A stretch of 64,000 nt of DNA from Algoriphagus ornithinivorans (lineage in GTDB: Bacteria; Bacteroidota; Bacteroidia; Cytophagales; Cyclobacteriaceae): positions 1 to 64,000 of the forward strand of contig NZ_FOVW01000006.1 in the NCBI RefSeq assembly GCF_900115305.1. The letters run 5' to 3'. Below the pieces are notes generated by a model. The model was not told the DNA's origin. It made no database searches and saw only the letters and a program-made list of their open reading frames with translations. The position numbers and the translations under genes were made by a program. Below are positions 35,019 to 44,764 of this stretch, piece after piece; the stretch's first letter is position 1; each line of letters begins with the position of its first letter.

Positions 35019-37037
35019 ATGTCCCAAAAGGCATCCATTAGATCCACATTACCTTATAGATTACGCCAAATCCTCAAGAATTTCTGGGGAATGGCACTGG
35101 TTTTCATTGTTTTAATGACAGTGCTGAGAGCCTTAGAACTGTATTTGGTGTTTCAAAATCACGTTTTAAACCTAACTCCAACCGATGTCATAGTCGGTAG
35201 TTTTTTATCGGATATAGCTTGGAGTCTTTATCTCTTGGGGATTTTTTTCACGCTTTATGTTTTGCTTTCATTGCTTTCAGGAAATCTGGCTAAAATTCTC
35301 CTGCAAATCGCCTTGACCATTGTCGTAATTGTTCAAGTAGCGCTAATATTTTACTTCATCAAGACATTGCTCCCCTTGGGCAAAGATCTTTTTGCCTACA
35401 ACTGGAATGATTTAATTCTTACAGTACAGGCATCAGGACAGCTGAATTTTATTTCTGTGATTGGGGGAATCGTTATTTTTTTAGCCCTAATAGCACTTTT
35501 CCACTACGGAACTCGATTCTTTCATTTTTCACTTCAAACTTATGCCATATTCTCCGCTATCCTTGGAATTGGAGTCTTTTCCTTTATCACCTTTGATTTA
35601 GCTAAAGAAGCCTCATCCACTGAGGTAGAACAAAATATTAAACTGAATAAAAGTCAATTTCTGGCTGAGCAATCATTTGATTACTGGATGTATGGAGGAG
35701 AGTATTATTTTGACTTCTATTTAAGATCCGGAAAAGATGATTTGATTGTCAAAAAGGAATTTACCAGTGACTCCTATCCTTTTCTGCATAAAGCAGAATA
35801 CCCTGACGTACTAAGCCCCTATTTTGATTCTCTGGAAAAAGCCCCTGATTTGGTCTTCATTTTTCTGGAAAGTTTTGGCAAAGCCTACTCGGGAAGAGAT
35901 GCATATCTAGGCAGTTTTACTCCATTTTTAGATTCACTTGAGCAACATAGTTTGGTATGGTTAAATGCTCTCTCTTCTACAGGTAGAACATTTGGGCTAC
36001 AACCCGGTGTATTTGGAGGCTTGCCTTTTGGAGCAAAAGGTTTTTTGGAATTGTATGATGAATTCCCCTATCATGAAACTCTTTTAAGCGTTTTAAGAGA
36101 TAATGACTATGAGATAAGATACTTTATCGGTGCAGACAAAAACTTTGATCACGTTGGGGATTTTATCGACTATCAGAGGCCTGTTCAGTTTGTAGATGAA
36201 AAGTTATTTGATCCTAAATATTCCAGAGCTCCTTCTTCCGGGAATTTCTCTTGGGGATATGCTGACAAGGAACTTTTCAGAAATGGGTTGGAAAAATTAC
36301 CCGAGACGGTGACCAAACCTCAAGTCAGAATATTTCAAACTCAAACTTCTCATGACCCCTATATCGTTCCGGAAAGGCCATTCTATAGAGAGAAGCTCAG
36401 AACCCATCTGAGAGATTATCTCAATCTGAATTCTTCGGAATTTGACTCTTATTTGGCTTATGAGGATATATACATGACAGTTTTGTATGCAGATGATGCC
36501 GTAAAAGAATTTATTAATGAATACAAAAAAAGACCTGAGTTTTCCAACACCATATTTATAATCACTGGAGATCACCGTCTACCAGAAATACCCATGTCTT
36601 CTCGACTAGATAGATTTCATGTTCCTTTAATTATTTATTCTCCACTATTGGAACGAACAGATTACTTCAAAGGGGTTACAAGTCACTATGAAATAACCCC
36701 AAGTGTTTTAGCCTTTTTGGAAGCTCAAGTTGGAATAGAATTGCCTGAACAAGTCACTTGGCAAGGTCAGGTTTTAGATACTGCAAGGAATTTTCAATCC
36801 CGTATTGCTATGCCATTGATGAGAAACAAAAATCAGTTGATGGAATATATCCACGGAGAGTTATTCCTTTCTGATGGTCAATTATTTAAGATCGCTGATC
36901 AGTTAAACATTGATCCGATTAATTCTCCGGATGATTTAACGCAAATGATTGGAGAGTTTGAGGATTTTAAAAACAAGAACAATTACATGATCCAGACCCG
37001 GAAACTCTTGCCACCGCCTAATTTGGCTAGCAATTAA
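35019..37037 (+). CDS. LtaS/YejM-like sulfatase-fold phosphotransferase
   Basis: 672 residues: five membrane helices (about 24-190), then a periplasmic alkaline-phosphatase-fold domain. Metal and catalytic sites: LESFGKAY, the nucleophile region SSTGRTFG, TQTSHDPY, and ITGDHRLP near the end. Relatives move phosphoglycerol or phosphoethanolamine onto polymers, or bind lipids. Bacteroidota have no lipoteichoic acid, so it probably decorates an envelope or exported glycan. It is convergent with the glycan operon at 37034-42835, with stops overlapping in TTAA. Confidence 0.85.
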   Translation: MSQKASIRSTLPYRLRQILKNFWGMALVFIVLMTVLRALELYLVFQNHVLNLTPTDVIVGSFLSDIAWSLYLLGIFFTLYVLLSLLSGNLAKILLQIALTIVVIVQVALIFYFIKTLLPLGKDLFAYNWNDLILTVQASGQLNFISVIGGIVIFLALIALFHYGTRFFHFSLQTYAIFSAILGIGVFSFITFDLAKEASSTEVEQNIKLNKSQFLAEQSFDYWMYGGEYYFDFYLRSGKDDLIVKKEFTSDSYPFLHKAEYPDVLSPYFDSLEKAPDLVFIFLESFGKAYSGRDAYLGSFTPFLDSLEQHSLVWLNALSSTGRTFGLQPGVFGGLPFGAKGFLELYDEFPYHETLLSVLRDNDYEIRYFIGADKNFDHVGDFIDYQRPVQFVDEKLFDPKYSRAPSSGNFSWGYADKELFRNGLEKLPETVTKPQVRIFQTQTSHDPYIVPERPFYREKLRTHLRDYLNLNSSEFDSYLAYEDIYMTVLYADDAVKEFINEYKKRPEFSNTIFIITGDHRLPEIPMSSRLDRFHVPLIIYSPLLERTDYFKGVTSHYEITPSVLAFLEAQVGIELPEQVTWQGQVLDTARNFQSRIAMPLMRNKNQLMEYIHGELFLSDGQLFKIADQLNIDPINSPDDLTQMIGEFEDFKNKNNYMIQTRKLLPPPNLASN

Positions 37038-38215
37038 TTCTGTTTTTGGTGGGTTCGTTGTAAAATCTGCCTAGTCAAAGGGAGGTAGTAATTCCAGAAA
37101 AAACTCTGTCTATCTCTGTAATCAGAAGCTACATAAAGCCCTCTATAGAAAAATGGCAGCCCTTTAAATCTAGCAGCGCCTAAATCACCCTGCATATCTG
37201 AGAAATCACCGGACATATAATAGATCTCTCCTTTCCCATTAGGTTTAAATACAGCCGCAGGAAAAAATCTAGGAAGGCCCATTTCTCTCAATCGTTCAAG
37301 ACCTTGATTGGTTGCCCCTATGTCGAAATAAGAAATTACCTGATAATCTCTTTCAATTAATACTACATCAAACCAATCAGGATATGGAACTACCTCGGGA
37401 AGACTGAATCCATGCTTATTTACTTTTTGAGTTCGAATCAATGGGGTTGTATTAGTGAAATCTTCATTTGCCACAAAGATTTCTATTTCTCCAAGTTCAT
37501 TGACAAAAACCATCCCTGGGCCAGCAAAAGGCCATTGATTGTCATTTTGCTTTCTATAATTACCAATCAACCATTGAGGTAGATCTCCATTTTTATTGAC
37601 ATCCAGTTCATCAAAGTATCTCCCAATCCAACCCGTCCATTTCAAACCCATCAAACGTTCAAATTGGGATCGGATTGATCTCAGAGTTGGCGAAGCCATG
37701 GTATTATACTCGGCTACTATGGTTCTTTCATTTTCCTTTGCTAAAGTCAATAAATCTATATCTGCCTGACTAAGACCACCATAAATCTTATTACTTCTTT
37801 CATTACTTCTCCTTTGACTAGCAAAAAAATTACTTTCATACACCCCGTAAGTGTCTGCATAGTAAAACAACTCATGATCCTGAACCAGCTTTTCTAAATC
37901 AAGCTTGGTAGGCTGAATCAAGTCTTTTACTTCTCCTATATCCTCTTGAAATTCGGAAGGGAAAAAACCTAAATAGTCTTTCTTTTCATCGTAATAAAAG
38001 CCATCCTTTTTGATATACTTATCATATTCCAAGGCCCAGAACAGGCCTTTGTGCTCTCTGAAAGTCGAATTAGGGACTGTTTTGTCAATTACTAAGACAG
38101 AAAGATCTTTTTTTGATTCTATCCACCATACGCCAAAGCTTATTCCCGGAATCACAACCAAGATCAAAAAGAATGGCCAAAGGCGAAGAAAAAAGAGTTT
38201 TAATTCCTGTCCCAT
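37034..38215 (-). CDS. Membrane-anchored protein of unknown function in the glycan operon
   Basis: 393 residues with one N-terminal membrane helix (about 10-31) and a large extracytoplasmic part rich in Tyr, Phe and Asp. I recognise no family. Notable stretches are WFDVVLIERDYQVISYFDIG and FKPNGKGEIYYMSGDF. It is the last gene of the operon, 2 bases after YaiO, so it probably acts in the periplasm on the polymer, for example as a modifying or length-control protein. Confidence 0.7.
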   Translation of the reverse strand: MGQELKLFFLRLWPFFLILVVIPGISFGVWWIESKKDLSVLVIDKTVPNSTFREHKGLFWALEYDKYIKKDGFYYDEKKDYLGFFPSEFQEDIGEVKDLIQPTKLDLEKLVQDHELFYYADTYGVYESNFFASQRRSNERSNKIYGGLSQADIDLLTLAKENERTIVAEYNTMASPTLRSIRSQFERLMGLKWTGWIGRYFDELDVNKNGDLPQWLIGNYRKQNDNQWPFAGPGMVFVNELGEIEIFVANEDFTNTTPLIRTQKVNKHGFSLPEVVPYPDWFDVVLIERDYQVISYFDIGATNQGLERLREMGLPRFFPAAVFKPNGKGEIYYMSGDFSDMQGDLGAARFKGLPFFYRGLYVASDYRDRQSFFWNYYLPLTRQILQRTHQKQN

Positions 38216-38217
38216 AA

Positions 38218-39447
38218 TTAGAATCTATATTCAGTACCTATGGAAATGTTTATATTATTTCTAAATCGATCTGCGGCTAATTCATCCCTGCTATATCCGG
38301 TAAATCCAAAAATCATAAACCTAGGACTGACTAATTGCTGATAGCCAAGTCTTGCTCGGTAAGAGTTTAATAGCTGGGACTGATCTCTACTTTCTTCATC
38401 AGGAGAAACTCCGGTACTTAGCTGTAGTGAAAAGAAGTCTTCTGCGGTTTTGAAATAGTACCTGGCCTGAAAATTACCTGATGTACTGGTACCATTATTA
38501 GCAGATGGAACCACGTTGACCCTGAAATTCAACCACCAACTCCCCACATATTTCCCAAGTGAACCTGTCAAAATATGGGTGACTTCAGAAAAACCCAGAT
38601 AACGGTATCCACCATCGATTTCCCAAGCTTTGGGCAAGTTGAAATAAATGGATGCACCCATTCTTAATTTAGGAAAGAAGGAGGCGCTTGATCCTCCAAT
38701 GTTTAAATAAGCATAGGAACTTTTGCCAAGAGAAGGATATGCATCCAATTCATATAAGGTTCCAAATCCATCAAAGCGGGAACTTTGAGTAACTCTGGCA
38801 ATTAGAGATCCAGTCAGCTTGGTCATGGTTCTTCCATAAACTGACCAAGTGTGCCAAGGGCTAATTTCACCTTGAAAAGTATCGTAATCGTAGGTCACAC
38901 CTAAAGCTGAATTTCTTCTCAGTCTTTGCAAATTTTGAATATAACCTAACAGGCCTTCCTGCTTAAATCCCTGATCAAAAAGGTTTTGTGCAATTGTATA
39001 GGCCTCGTCATAATTTTCTTGGTAATACAATAATCTAGACTCTCGGTATCTAATTGGATCAGGAAGCTTTCCTTCGAAATTCTGTTTTGCTCTTTGCAAA
39101 ATTTCATCTGCTTTTTGGTATTGCTCAGCCCAAGACAAATTATCCAAATAGGCTACATAAGCATCAGCATATTTTGGAGATGCAACGATCGCTCTTTCTA
39201 AATAAATACTAGCGGAATCATTTTTCCCTTCCCAGGCATAGCTTCTTCCGACAAGTATCAAAATATCCGCGTATTCGGGATATTTGTTCAAAGCCCTAAA
39301 AGCAATTGATCGCCCTTCCTGATATTTTCCGTCAAGGATTAAAGTTCTAGCTTCATAGAAAAGCTGGTCCGGATCAAAATTATCCTGGGCAAGGCTGAAA
39401 CCATAAGATCCAATCAGAATTAGAAATATCAGTGTTAGATTTTTCAT
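38218..39447 (-). CDS. YaiO-family outer membrane protein with TPR domain
   Basis: 409 residues: signal peptide (LIFLILIGSYGFSLAQ), TPR repeats over about 28-170 (FRALNKYPEYADILILVGRSYAWEG and following), then a beta-barrel domain to the C-terminal Phe (ISIGTEYRF). This matches YaiO proteins and resembles PgaA-type glycan exporters with a periplasmic TPR arm. It overlaps the GT2 start by 4 bases. Probable duct or docking partner for the polymer. Confidence 0.85.
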   Translation of the reverse strand: MKNLTLIFLILIGSYGFSLAQDNFDPDQLFYEARTLILDGKYQEGRSIAFRALNKYPEYADILILVGRSYAWEGKNDSASIYLERAIVASPKYADAYVAYLDNLSWAEQYQKADEILQRAKQNFEGKLPDPIRYRESRLLYYQENYDEAYTIAQNLFDQGFKQEGLLGYIQNLQRLRRNSALGVTYDYDTFQGEISPWHTWSVYGRTMTKLTGSLIARVTQSSRFDGFGTLYELDAYPSLGKSSYAYLNIGGSSASFFPKLRMGASIYFNLPKAWEIDGGYRYLGFSEVTHILTGSLGKYVGSWWLNFRVNVVPSANNGTSTSGNFQARYYFKTAEDFFSLQLSTGVSPDEESRDQSQLLNSYRARLGYQQLVSPRFMIFGFTGYSRDELAADRFRNNINISIGTEYRF

Positions 39448-40910
39448 AGGCTTTTCTCAGCTTGGGCTTCTATTGTTTTTCTTTCCTCAGCAGTTTTAAA
39501 TCCAGTCCGGATCATTTGTCCCCATCCACCTTTTCCGATGATAAAGTCAAGATGACCTTTCAGTCCCCACAAAAGCACCTTGGGATGAATGTATAATGGC
39601 TCTATCAAAATGATCCAAATCAACTTCTTTAGATCACTTTTATTCTTGTAATTATTGTATGAAATCTGTTCATAGAGGATACTAAATGAGGAAACCAAAA
39701 GAGATAATAGATATATCATGAACAACAATGCCACGAAATAAAGAGCTGAAAAGTCACCGATGATTAGAAGGATCAAAGTATATATCAACCCAAAAATCTC
39801 AATGATGGGTGCCATCTTTTCAAAAACAGACCAGAAAGGGTAAGATATGGTACCTAGAATACCAAACTTCGGATTCAAGCCGATCTTTCTATGAAGCTGG
39901 AGGGTCTCTATAGTTCCCCTCATCCAACGGTTTCTCTGCCTTCCCAATACATCAACATCTTCTGGAACTTCAGTCCAGCAAAGAGGATCTGGAATAAATG
40001 AAACTTTATAGGGAATCTTTTTTTCTTCCATATATCTTCTCATCCTCACCACCAGCTCCATATCTTCACCCACTGTTTTCGGAAAATATCCACCAACTTT
40101 CAATACCAAGTCACGTCTAAAAAACCCGAAAGCCCCTGATATCAACATCAGCCCATTGATTCTTGCCCAAGCCATTCTTCCCATTAAAAAGGCCCGGCAG
40201 TATTCTATGACCTGAAATTGACCCAAGGTGCTTTGTGGTACTCTATATTTGGTCACTGTTCCATCTTGTACATCACAATTATTCGCAATTCCGATTGCAC
40301 CTCCTACTGCGATTACCTTGCGATTGGTTTCTTCCATAAATGGACGAACCATTCTAGTCAGAGAATCATTAGCCAGAATACAATCCACATCAATACAGGC
40401 CAATATTTCCATCTGAGAAATATTGATTCCTGCGTTAAGCGCATCTGCCTTGCCCCCGTTTTCCTTGTCTATTACAGTCAGCCTTCTGTATGATTTATTC
40501 TGAGATTTATAGACTCCCTTCACTTCTTGGGTAATAATCTCAGGATTGTAGGCGTAAGAAACTTTCTGCAACTCAAAAGCATCCAAAAGCTTGGTCAAGG
40601 TGTCATCTTTGGAGCCATCGTTGATGATAATTACCTCAAATTTTCCATAATGAAGGGAAAGAAGACTTTTAACATTTTGAACAATATTAGAGCCCTCATT
40701 GTAAGCTGGGGCAAGTATGCTTACCCCCGGAGCGATTGGAGAAGTGATGATGTCTTCGTAATCCGCAAATCTATTTTTTCGTCTGTAATCCCTCATCTCT
40801 AGAGCACTCAATATCATAATGATGAAATAAATCACGATCACAGAGAAACTGAGGATCAAGTAAAAGAGCCCTATAAGTTCAATCAGAAAATAGAACAGAA
40901 AATTATACAT
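39444..40910 (-). CDS. Processive GT2 polysaccharide synthase (PgaC-like)
   Basis: 488 residues with an N-terminal membrane helix pair, a GT2 catalytic domain and three C-terminal helices. Catalytic set: IINDGSKDDT, ACIDVDCIL (DxD), GEDMELVVRM (catalytic Asp) and QRNRWMRG (QxxRW), as in cellulose, hyaluronan and PNAG synthases. It would polymerise and thread a beta-linked polysaccharide across the inner membrane. No PilZ domain is seen, so control may come from the HEAT protein and response regulator in the same operon. Overlaps the HEAT gene by 8 bases. Confidence 0.92.
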   Translation of the reverse strand: MYNFLFYFLIELIGLFYLILSFSVIVIYFIIMILSALEMRDYRRKNRFADYEDIITSPIAPGVSILAPAYNEGSNIVQNVKSLLSLHYGKFEVIIINDGSKDDTLTKLLDAFELQKVSYAYNPEIITQEVKGVYKSQNKSYRRLTVIDKENGGKADALNAGINISQMEILACIDVDCILANDSLTRMVRPFMEETNRKVIAVGGAIGIANNCDVQDGTVTKYRVPQSTLGQFQVIEYCRAFLMGRMAWARINGLMLISGAFGFFRRDLVLKVGGYFPKTVGEDMELVVRMRRYMEEKKIPYKVSFIPDPLCWTEVPEDVDVLGRQRNRWMRGTIETLQLHRKIGLNPKFGILGTISYPFWSVFEKMAPIIEIFGLIYTLILLIIGDFSALYFVALLFMIYLLSLLVSSFSILYEQISYNNYKNKSDLKKLIWIILIEPLYIHPKVLLWGLKGHLDFIIGKGGWGQMIRTGFKTAEERKTIEAQAEKSL

Positions 40911-42471
40911 TGCTTAACAGAGGGTCTTGAATTTGGGCTTTAAGTGCTTTGTTTTCTGGTAAAGGCTGAGTTGCTACAAACTTTTCGAAGGTTTGAGTAT
41001 TCAATTTATTCAAACTCGTAAGGCATGCTCTACGAAGTCTGAAATCAATATTTTGAAGAAGAATGTCCATCAGAATAACCTCTGAATAGGAATTCCCTAA
41101 ATTCCCCGCAGCTTTCACCGCGATTTTCTTCAAATCTGGATTATTGGATAACATACAGTTATTGATAAACTCCACTTCCATATGGGCTCCTAATGCATCA
41201 TAAGTTTTAATCAATTCAATTTTTTCCTCTTCCATAGAAGCCTCATTAATCATATGCAATTCAGCTATCAAATCTACCCTACCCAGCATTCTTACCATTT
41301 TGATGGCAAATTCTCTCACGGATGGATTTTTTGATTTAAAAAGGATTGGAATATTCAGAAATTTGGAGGACCCCACAAACTTGATGATGCGGAGGTAATT
41401 CATCTGTTGCCAATCAGAAAGAGGATAATCCTGATCTTTCAAAAAACTCAAATCGACTTTTTCAGAAAGGTTGAGGAGGGTTGCCCCCGCCAAAGAACGC
41501 ACATGGAAATTTTTGGAATTGGTATAGCTTTTAACTTCATTAATCAACTCACTCAAATCCATTTCATTGACCTGGACTAAACCTGAAGCGATTTTATCCC
41601 AACGAGAATCTTTCAAATTGGCTTTAGTCAGTTCAACCAGGCCAAGCCGTTTATAAAGGGTCTTTAATTTATCTTTAAATTCACCCTTCATTTTTTTATT
41701 AAGACCTATTATCCTTTCTATCAGAACCTGCTTGAATAAGCGCTTTTTGAAAAGTGATCTTGGAAAAATTTCAGAAATCTCCTGATCACTCATTTGGCTG
41801 ATTTCATCCAAATCTTTTTCAAAAAGAAGATTGGTTAGTGGGCCAATAATCTCATTTTCGTAATTCTTAATATTTTCTTCTCGCTGATTTCTTTGGCTTT
41901 TGAATATCAACATGAAAATGATCATGCTTGCCGCAGTAAATATGAAAAATAGGATAATCAGGGTTACAGCTAATAATTTAAAGTCCCCTAACAACCGGTT
42001 CTTATAAGCATCTAAAGGTTGATAATTATTGGATGAAGCCAATAACATGATGTCGTTTTCGGGTTGCTCTTTGTCTTCAGCCAATACAAAGTCTCCTGTA
42101 GCGTACATAGTTTCCAGATAACTCTGTAGCCCTTCTACGTTTGTTTTTTCCTCATATACAAAAAATAAAATACTGGCTGAATTCCCCTGTAATTGACCAT
42201 AAAGCGAGTCTATCAAAGTGCCATTTTTGAATGATTTGGAGATAAAAGCAGTATCAGTTTCAACCCATAAAAAGGAGGAATCAGATGTGATTTTTGAGTT
42301 TTTATTGGCCTTTGGAATGAAAAATCTATAGGTAAAAGAAGGAATATCTTCCTGAAGCTTCAGTTCCTGAATTAAAGCTGCAGAATCCTGAAAAGGAAGT
42401 AATCCCTCTTGACCAAAGGAAAGAGAAAATGATGCTAAAAAAAAGATGAGTAGTAAAAGTTTTCTCTTCAT
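40903..42471 (-). CDS. Membrane HEAT-repeat protein
   Basis: 522 residues: signal (KLLLLIFFLASFSLSFG), an extracytoplasmic part to about 160, one membrane helix (about 165-190), then a cytosolic region of helical HEAT-type repeats to the end. A bitopic layout with a cytoplasmic scaffold suggests signal transfer or docking of the response regulator to the synthase. This is inferred from operon position between the two genes. Confidence 0.78.
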   Translation of the reverse strand: MKRKLLLLIFFLASFSLSFGQEGLLPFQDSAALIQELKLQEDIPSFTYRFFIPKANKNSKITSDSSFLWVETDTAFISKSFKNGTLIDSLYGQLQGNSASILFFVYEEKTNVEGLQSYLETMYATGDFVLAEDKEQPENDIMLLASSNNYQPLDAYKNRLLGDFKLLAVTLIILFFIFTAASMIIFMLIFKSQRNQREENIKNYENEIIGPLTNLLFEKDLDEISQMSDQEISEIFPRSLFKKRLFKQVLIERIIGLNKKMKGEFKDKLKTLYKRLGLVELTKANLKDSRWDKIASGLVQVNEMDLSELINEVKSYTNSKNFHVRSLAGATLLNLSEKVDLSFLKDQDYPLSDWQQMNYLRIIKFVGSSKFLNIPILFKSKNPSVREFAIKMVRMLGRVDLIAELHMINEASMEEEKIELIKTYDALGAHMEVEFINNCMLSNNPDLKKIAVKAAGNLGNSYSEVILMDILLQNIDFRLRRACLTSLNKLNTQTFEKFVATQPLPENKALKAQIQDPLLSNV

Positions 42472-42475
42472 AGAT

Positions 42476-42835
42476 TTAGGTTAAAACTCTTCGGACTCGA
42501 ATCGCTAATTCATTGGGGTTAAATGGCTTAGGTATAAAATCTACAACACCTAAATTAAATGCCTCAAGCACAACCTCTTCCTCTTCGCCCAAGGAGCTTA
42601 ACACAATAATAGGAATCTCCGGTTTGGTCTTTTTTGCATGATGGATGATTTCTATTCCACTTCGAAATGGCATCATCACATCAGTAATAATCAAATCCGG
42701 ATCTATCGTATCAATAGCATGAATACCTTCATTCCCATCCTTGACTAAAATGGTTTCATAACCATCTTTTTTTAGTCTGAACTGTACTAAACTCGATATT
42801 AATAAGTCATCCTCAATAATCAGGATTTTTTTCAT
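42476..42835 (-). CDS. Stand-alone response regulator (CheY-like)
   Basis: 119 residues, receiver domain only. Acid pocket Asp9-Asp10, phospho-acceptor Asp52 (IITDVMMP), switch Ser near VLSS and Lys103 in IPKPF. No output domain, so it must act through protein contact. First gene of the glycan operon, four bases before the HEAT-repeat gene. No histidine kinase is encoded nearby. Confidence 0.93.
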   Translation of the reverse strand: MKKILIIEDDLLISSLVQFRLKKDGYETILVKDGNEGIHAIDTIDPDLIITDVMMPFRSGIEIIHHAKKTKPEIPIIVLSSLGEEEEVVLEAFNLGVVDFIPKPFNPNELAIRVRRVLT

Positions 42836-43063
42836 AGTAGGGTAATCTATTATTTAAATATAACAGCTTATACGAAATAACACACAAGGAAAGACCATTC
42901 AAAGAAATTGGATTTTTTTGCTTTGCAGAATACAGGGTGAAATTCGCATTTTAAGCACCAAGGATTGCCACTGATCAAAAATAAATATCCTAAAAATAAT
43001 TCTCGATGGATTCCCTATGAGCTTTTATTAGCTTGCTTATTAAAACTAATCAACCAAATCAAT

Positions 43064-44761
43064 ATGAGAAAAACACTTCTGAAGGCAAGTGTTATGAGTA
43101 TAATGATGGGAGGATTCTTTGGTTTACAAACTACTTTTGGCCAAAGTGATCCAAGTGGTAAAAAACCAATCACCTCAACTTATGCCATTACCAATGCCAC
43201 GGTCTTTGCTAATCCTTCCAGTGAAGGGAGCAAAGCGACAGTTTTGATCAAGGACGGAGTTATTAAAGGTGTCGGCAATAATTTGACCCTTCCCGCTGAA
43301 GCTAAAATCATTGCTGGCGATTCATTATTTATTTATCCAGGATTCATCGATGGAGCTAGTAATGCTGGCATTATAAAGCAAGAGCCTCCGAAAAGACCGG
43401 ACAACTTTGTTTCTTCCAATCCACCTGATGAAATCGCAGGTATCACCCCTTGGAAATCAGCTATAGATCAATTTGATATCAGTTCAAGTCAAGTGGATGA
43501 CTTGAGAAAAATGGGTTTCACTCTGACTCAAATTATTCCTGACGGCGGAATGCTTTCCGGCAAGACAGCACTAGTGGTTTTGGGAGAGAAAAATTCTACC
43601 AACTTGATTAAGGAAAATGTTGCATTAAATGCGAGCCTAAATGGAGCAAGAGGTATGTATCCTGGCACCACAGTAGGCGTGATGGCTAAGTTTAGAGATG
43701 TGTATAAAAACACCCAACTGACCAAAGAAAGACAAGCAACATTCGCTTCTAATACGGGTATTTCCCGTCCGGAATTGACTCCTACTTACATGGGAATGAT
43801 GGACGTAATAGATGGAAAAATACCGGTGATCTTTAATGTTGAGAATGATCTGGAAGTAAGAAGAGCCCTAAGTCTCCAAAAAGAATTAGGCTTTCAGTTA
43901 ATCCTATCAGGACTGAAGGAATATGACAATGTTATTGATCTGATCAAGTCCAGCGGCACCAGAGTTTTGATTCAATTGAGCGTTCCGGATGACAAAGCCA
44001 TCAAAGCTCAAAAAGATGATACAGATGAAAGTGTAAAAGCCCAATATGCGCGAGTTAAGGAGGCCTATGACAAGGCAATTGCTCAAGCGGCTAAGTTGGA
44101 AAAAGCAGGGGTAGCCTTTGCTTTCACCACTTCTGGTGCTAAGACTAATGATTTGATGAAATCTCTAAGAACCATGATTGAAGCAGGTTTAAGTGAGAAA
44201 GCCGCATTAGCTGCTCTTACAACAAACCCAGCATCCATCTTGGGTGTATCACGATTTGCGGGTTCTATCGAAACAGGGAAAATGGCGAATCTAGTGATTA
44301 GCACCGGTCCAATTTTTCAGGAAGAAAGCCAAATCAAACACGTAGTGGTTGATGGAAATATCTTTGACTACGAAATCAAAGAGAAAAAGAAGAACGGAGC
44401 TAATGGCAACGGCAACGGCTCTGTTTCTATTGTAGGTACTTGGGATTACAATTCTCAAACTCCGGCTGGATCATCAGGTGGCAAATTTGTCATCAGTAAA
44501 GACGGAAGCTCTTATTCTGGAACAATCACTTATCAAGATCCTTCTGGTTCCGGTCAAGCTACTTCTCCATTAAAAGACATTTCATTGAGCGGCTCAACTC
44601 TTAGCTTTTCATTTGATGTGAATGCTGGAGGAATGAATCTTACTGTGAGTGTGTCTGGAGATGTTTCCGGTAATTCAATGGATGGATCTATGAATATTAC
44701 AGATTTTGGTTCATTCCCAATTTCAGCTACTCTCAATCCAACCTTAATCGCTAACAAGTAA
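43064..44761 (+). CDS. Amidohydrolase-family protein lacking metal ligands, with C-terminal beta domain
   Basis: 565 residues from the ATG at 43064, where the signal begins (MRKTLLKASVMSIMMGG). The amidohydrolase fold is clear (YAITNATVF..., VLIKDGVIKGVG, LTTNPASILGV, GSIETGKMANLVIS), but the strand that should read PGxIDxHxH is PGFIDGASNAG, so the HxH metal pair is gone. The last 110 residues are a separate Gly/Ser-rich beta domain starting GTWDYNSQTP, absent from the two genes after it. First of three consecutive amidohydrolase genes, likely one operon; the next starts 3 bases later. Probably a pseudoenzyme or partner subunit. Confidence 0.85.
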   Translation: MRKTLLKASVMSIMMGGFFGLQTTFGQSDPSGKKPITSTYAITNATVFANPSSEGSKATVLIKDGVIKGVGNNLTLPAEAKIIAGDSLFIYPGFIDGASNAGIIKQEPPKRPDNFVSSNPPDEIAGITPWKSAIDQFDISSSQVDDLRKMGFTLTQIIPDGGMLSGKTALVVLGEKNSTNLIKENVALNASLNGARGMYPGTTVGVMAKFRDVYKNTQLTKERQATFASNTGISRPELTPTYMGMMDVIDGKIPVIFNVENDLEVRRALSLQKELGFQLILSGLKEYDNVIDLIKSSGTRVLIQLSVPDDKAIKAQKDDTDESVKAQYARVKEAYDKAIAQAAKLEKAGVAFAFTTSGAKTNDLMKSLRTMIEAGLSEKAALAALTTNPASILGVSRFAGSIETGKMANLVISTGPIFQEESQIKHVVVDGNIFDYEIKEKKKNGANGNGNGSVSIVGTWDYNSQTPAGSSGGKFVISKDGSSYSGTITYQDPSGSGQATSPLKDISLSGSTLSFSFDVNAGGMNLTVSVSGDVSGNSMDGSMNITDFGSFPISATLNPTLIANK

Positions 44762-44764
44762 GCC

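Noticed and set aside
35019..37037. True lipoteichoic acid synthase
   Set aside because: The fold and catalytic motifs fit the family, but this phylum has no lipoteichoic acid; kept as LtaS-like only.
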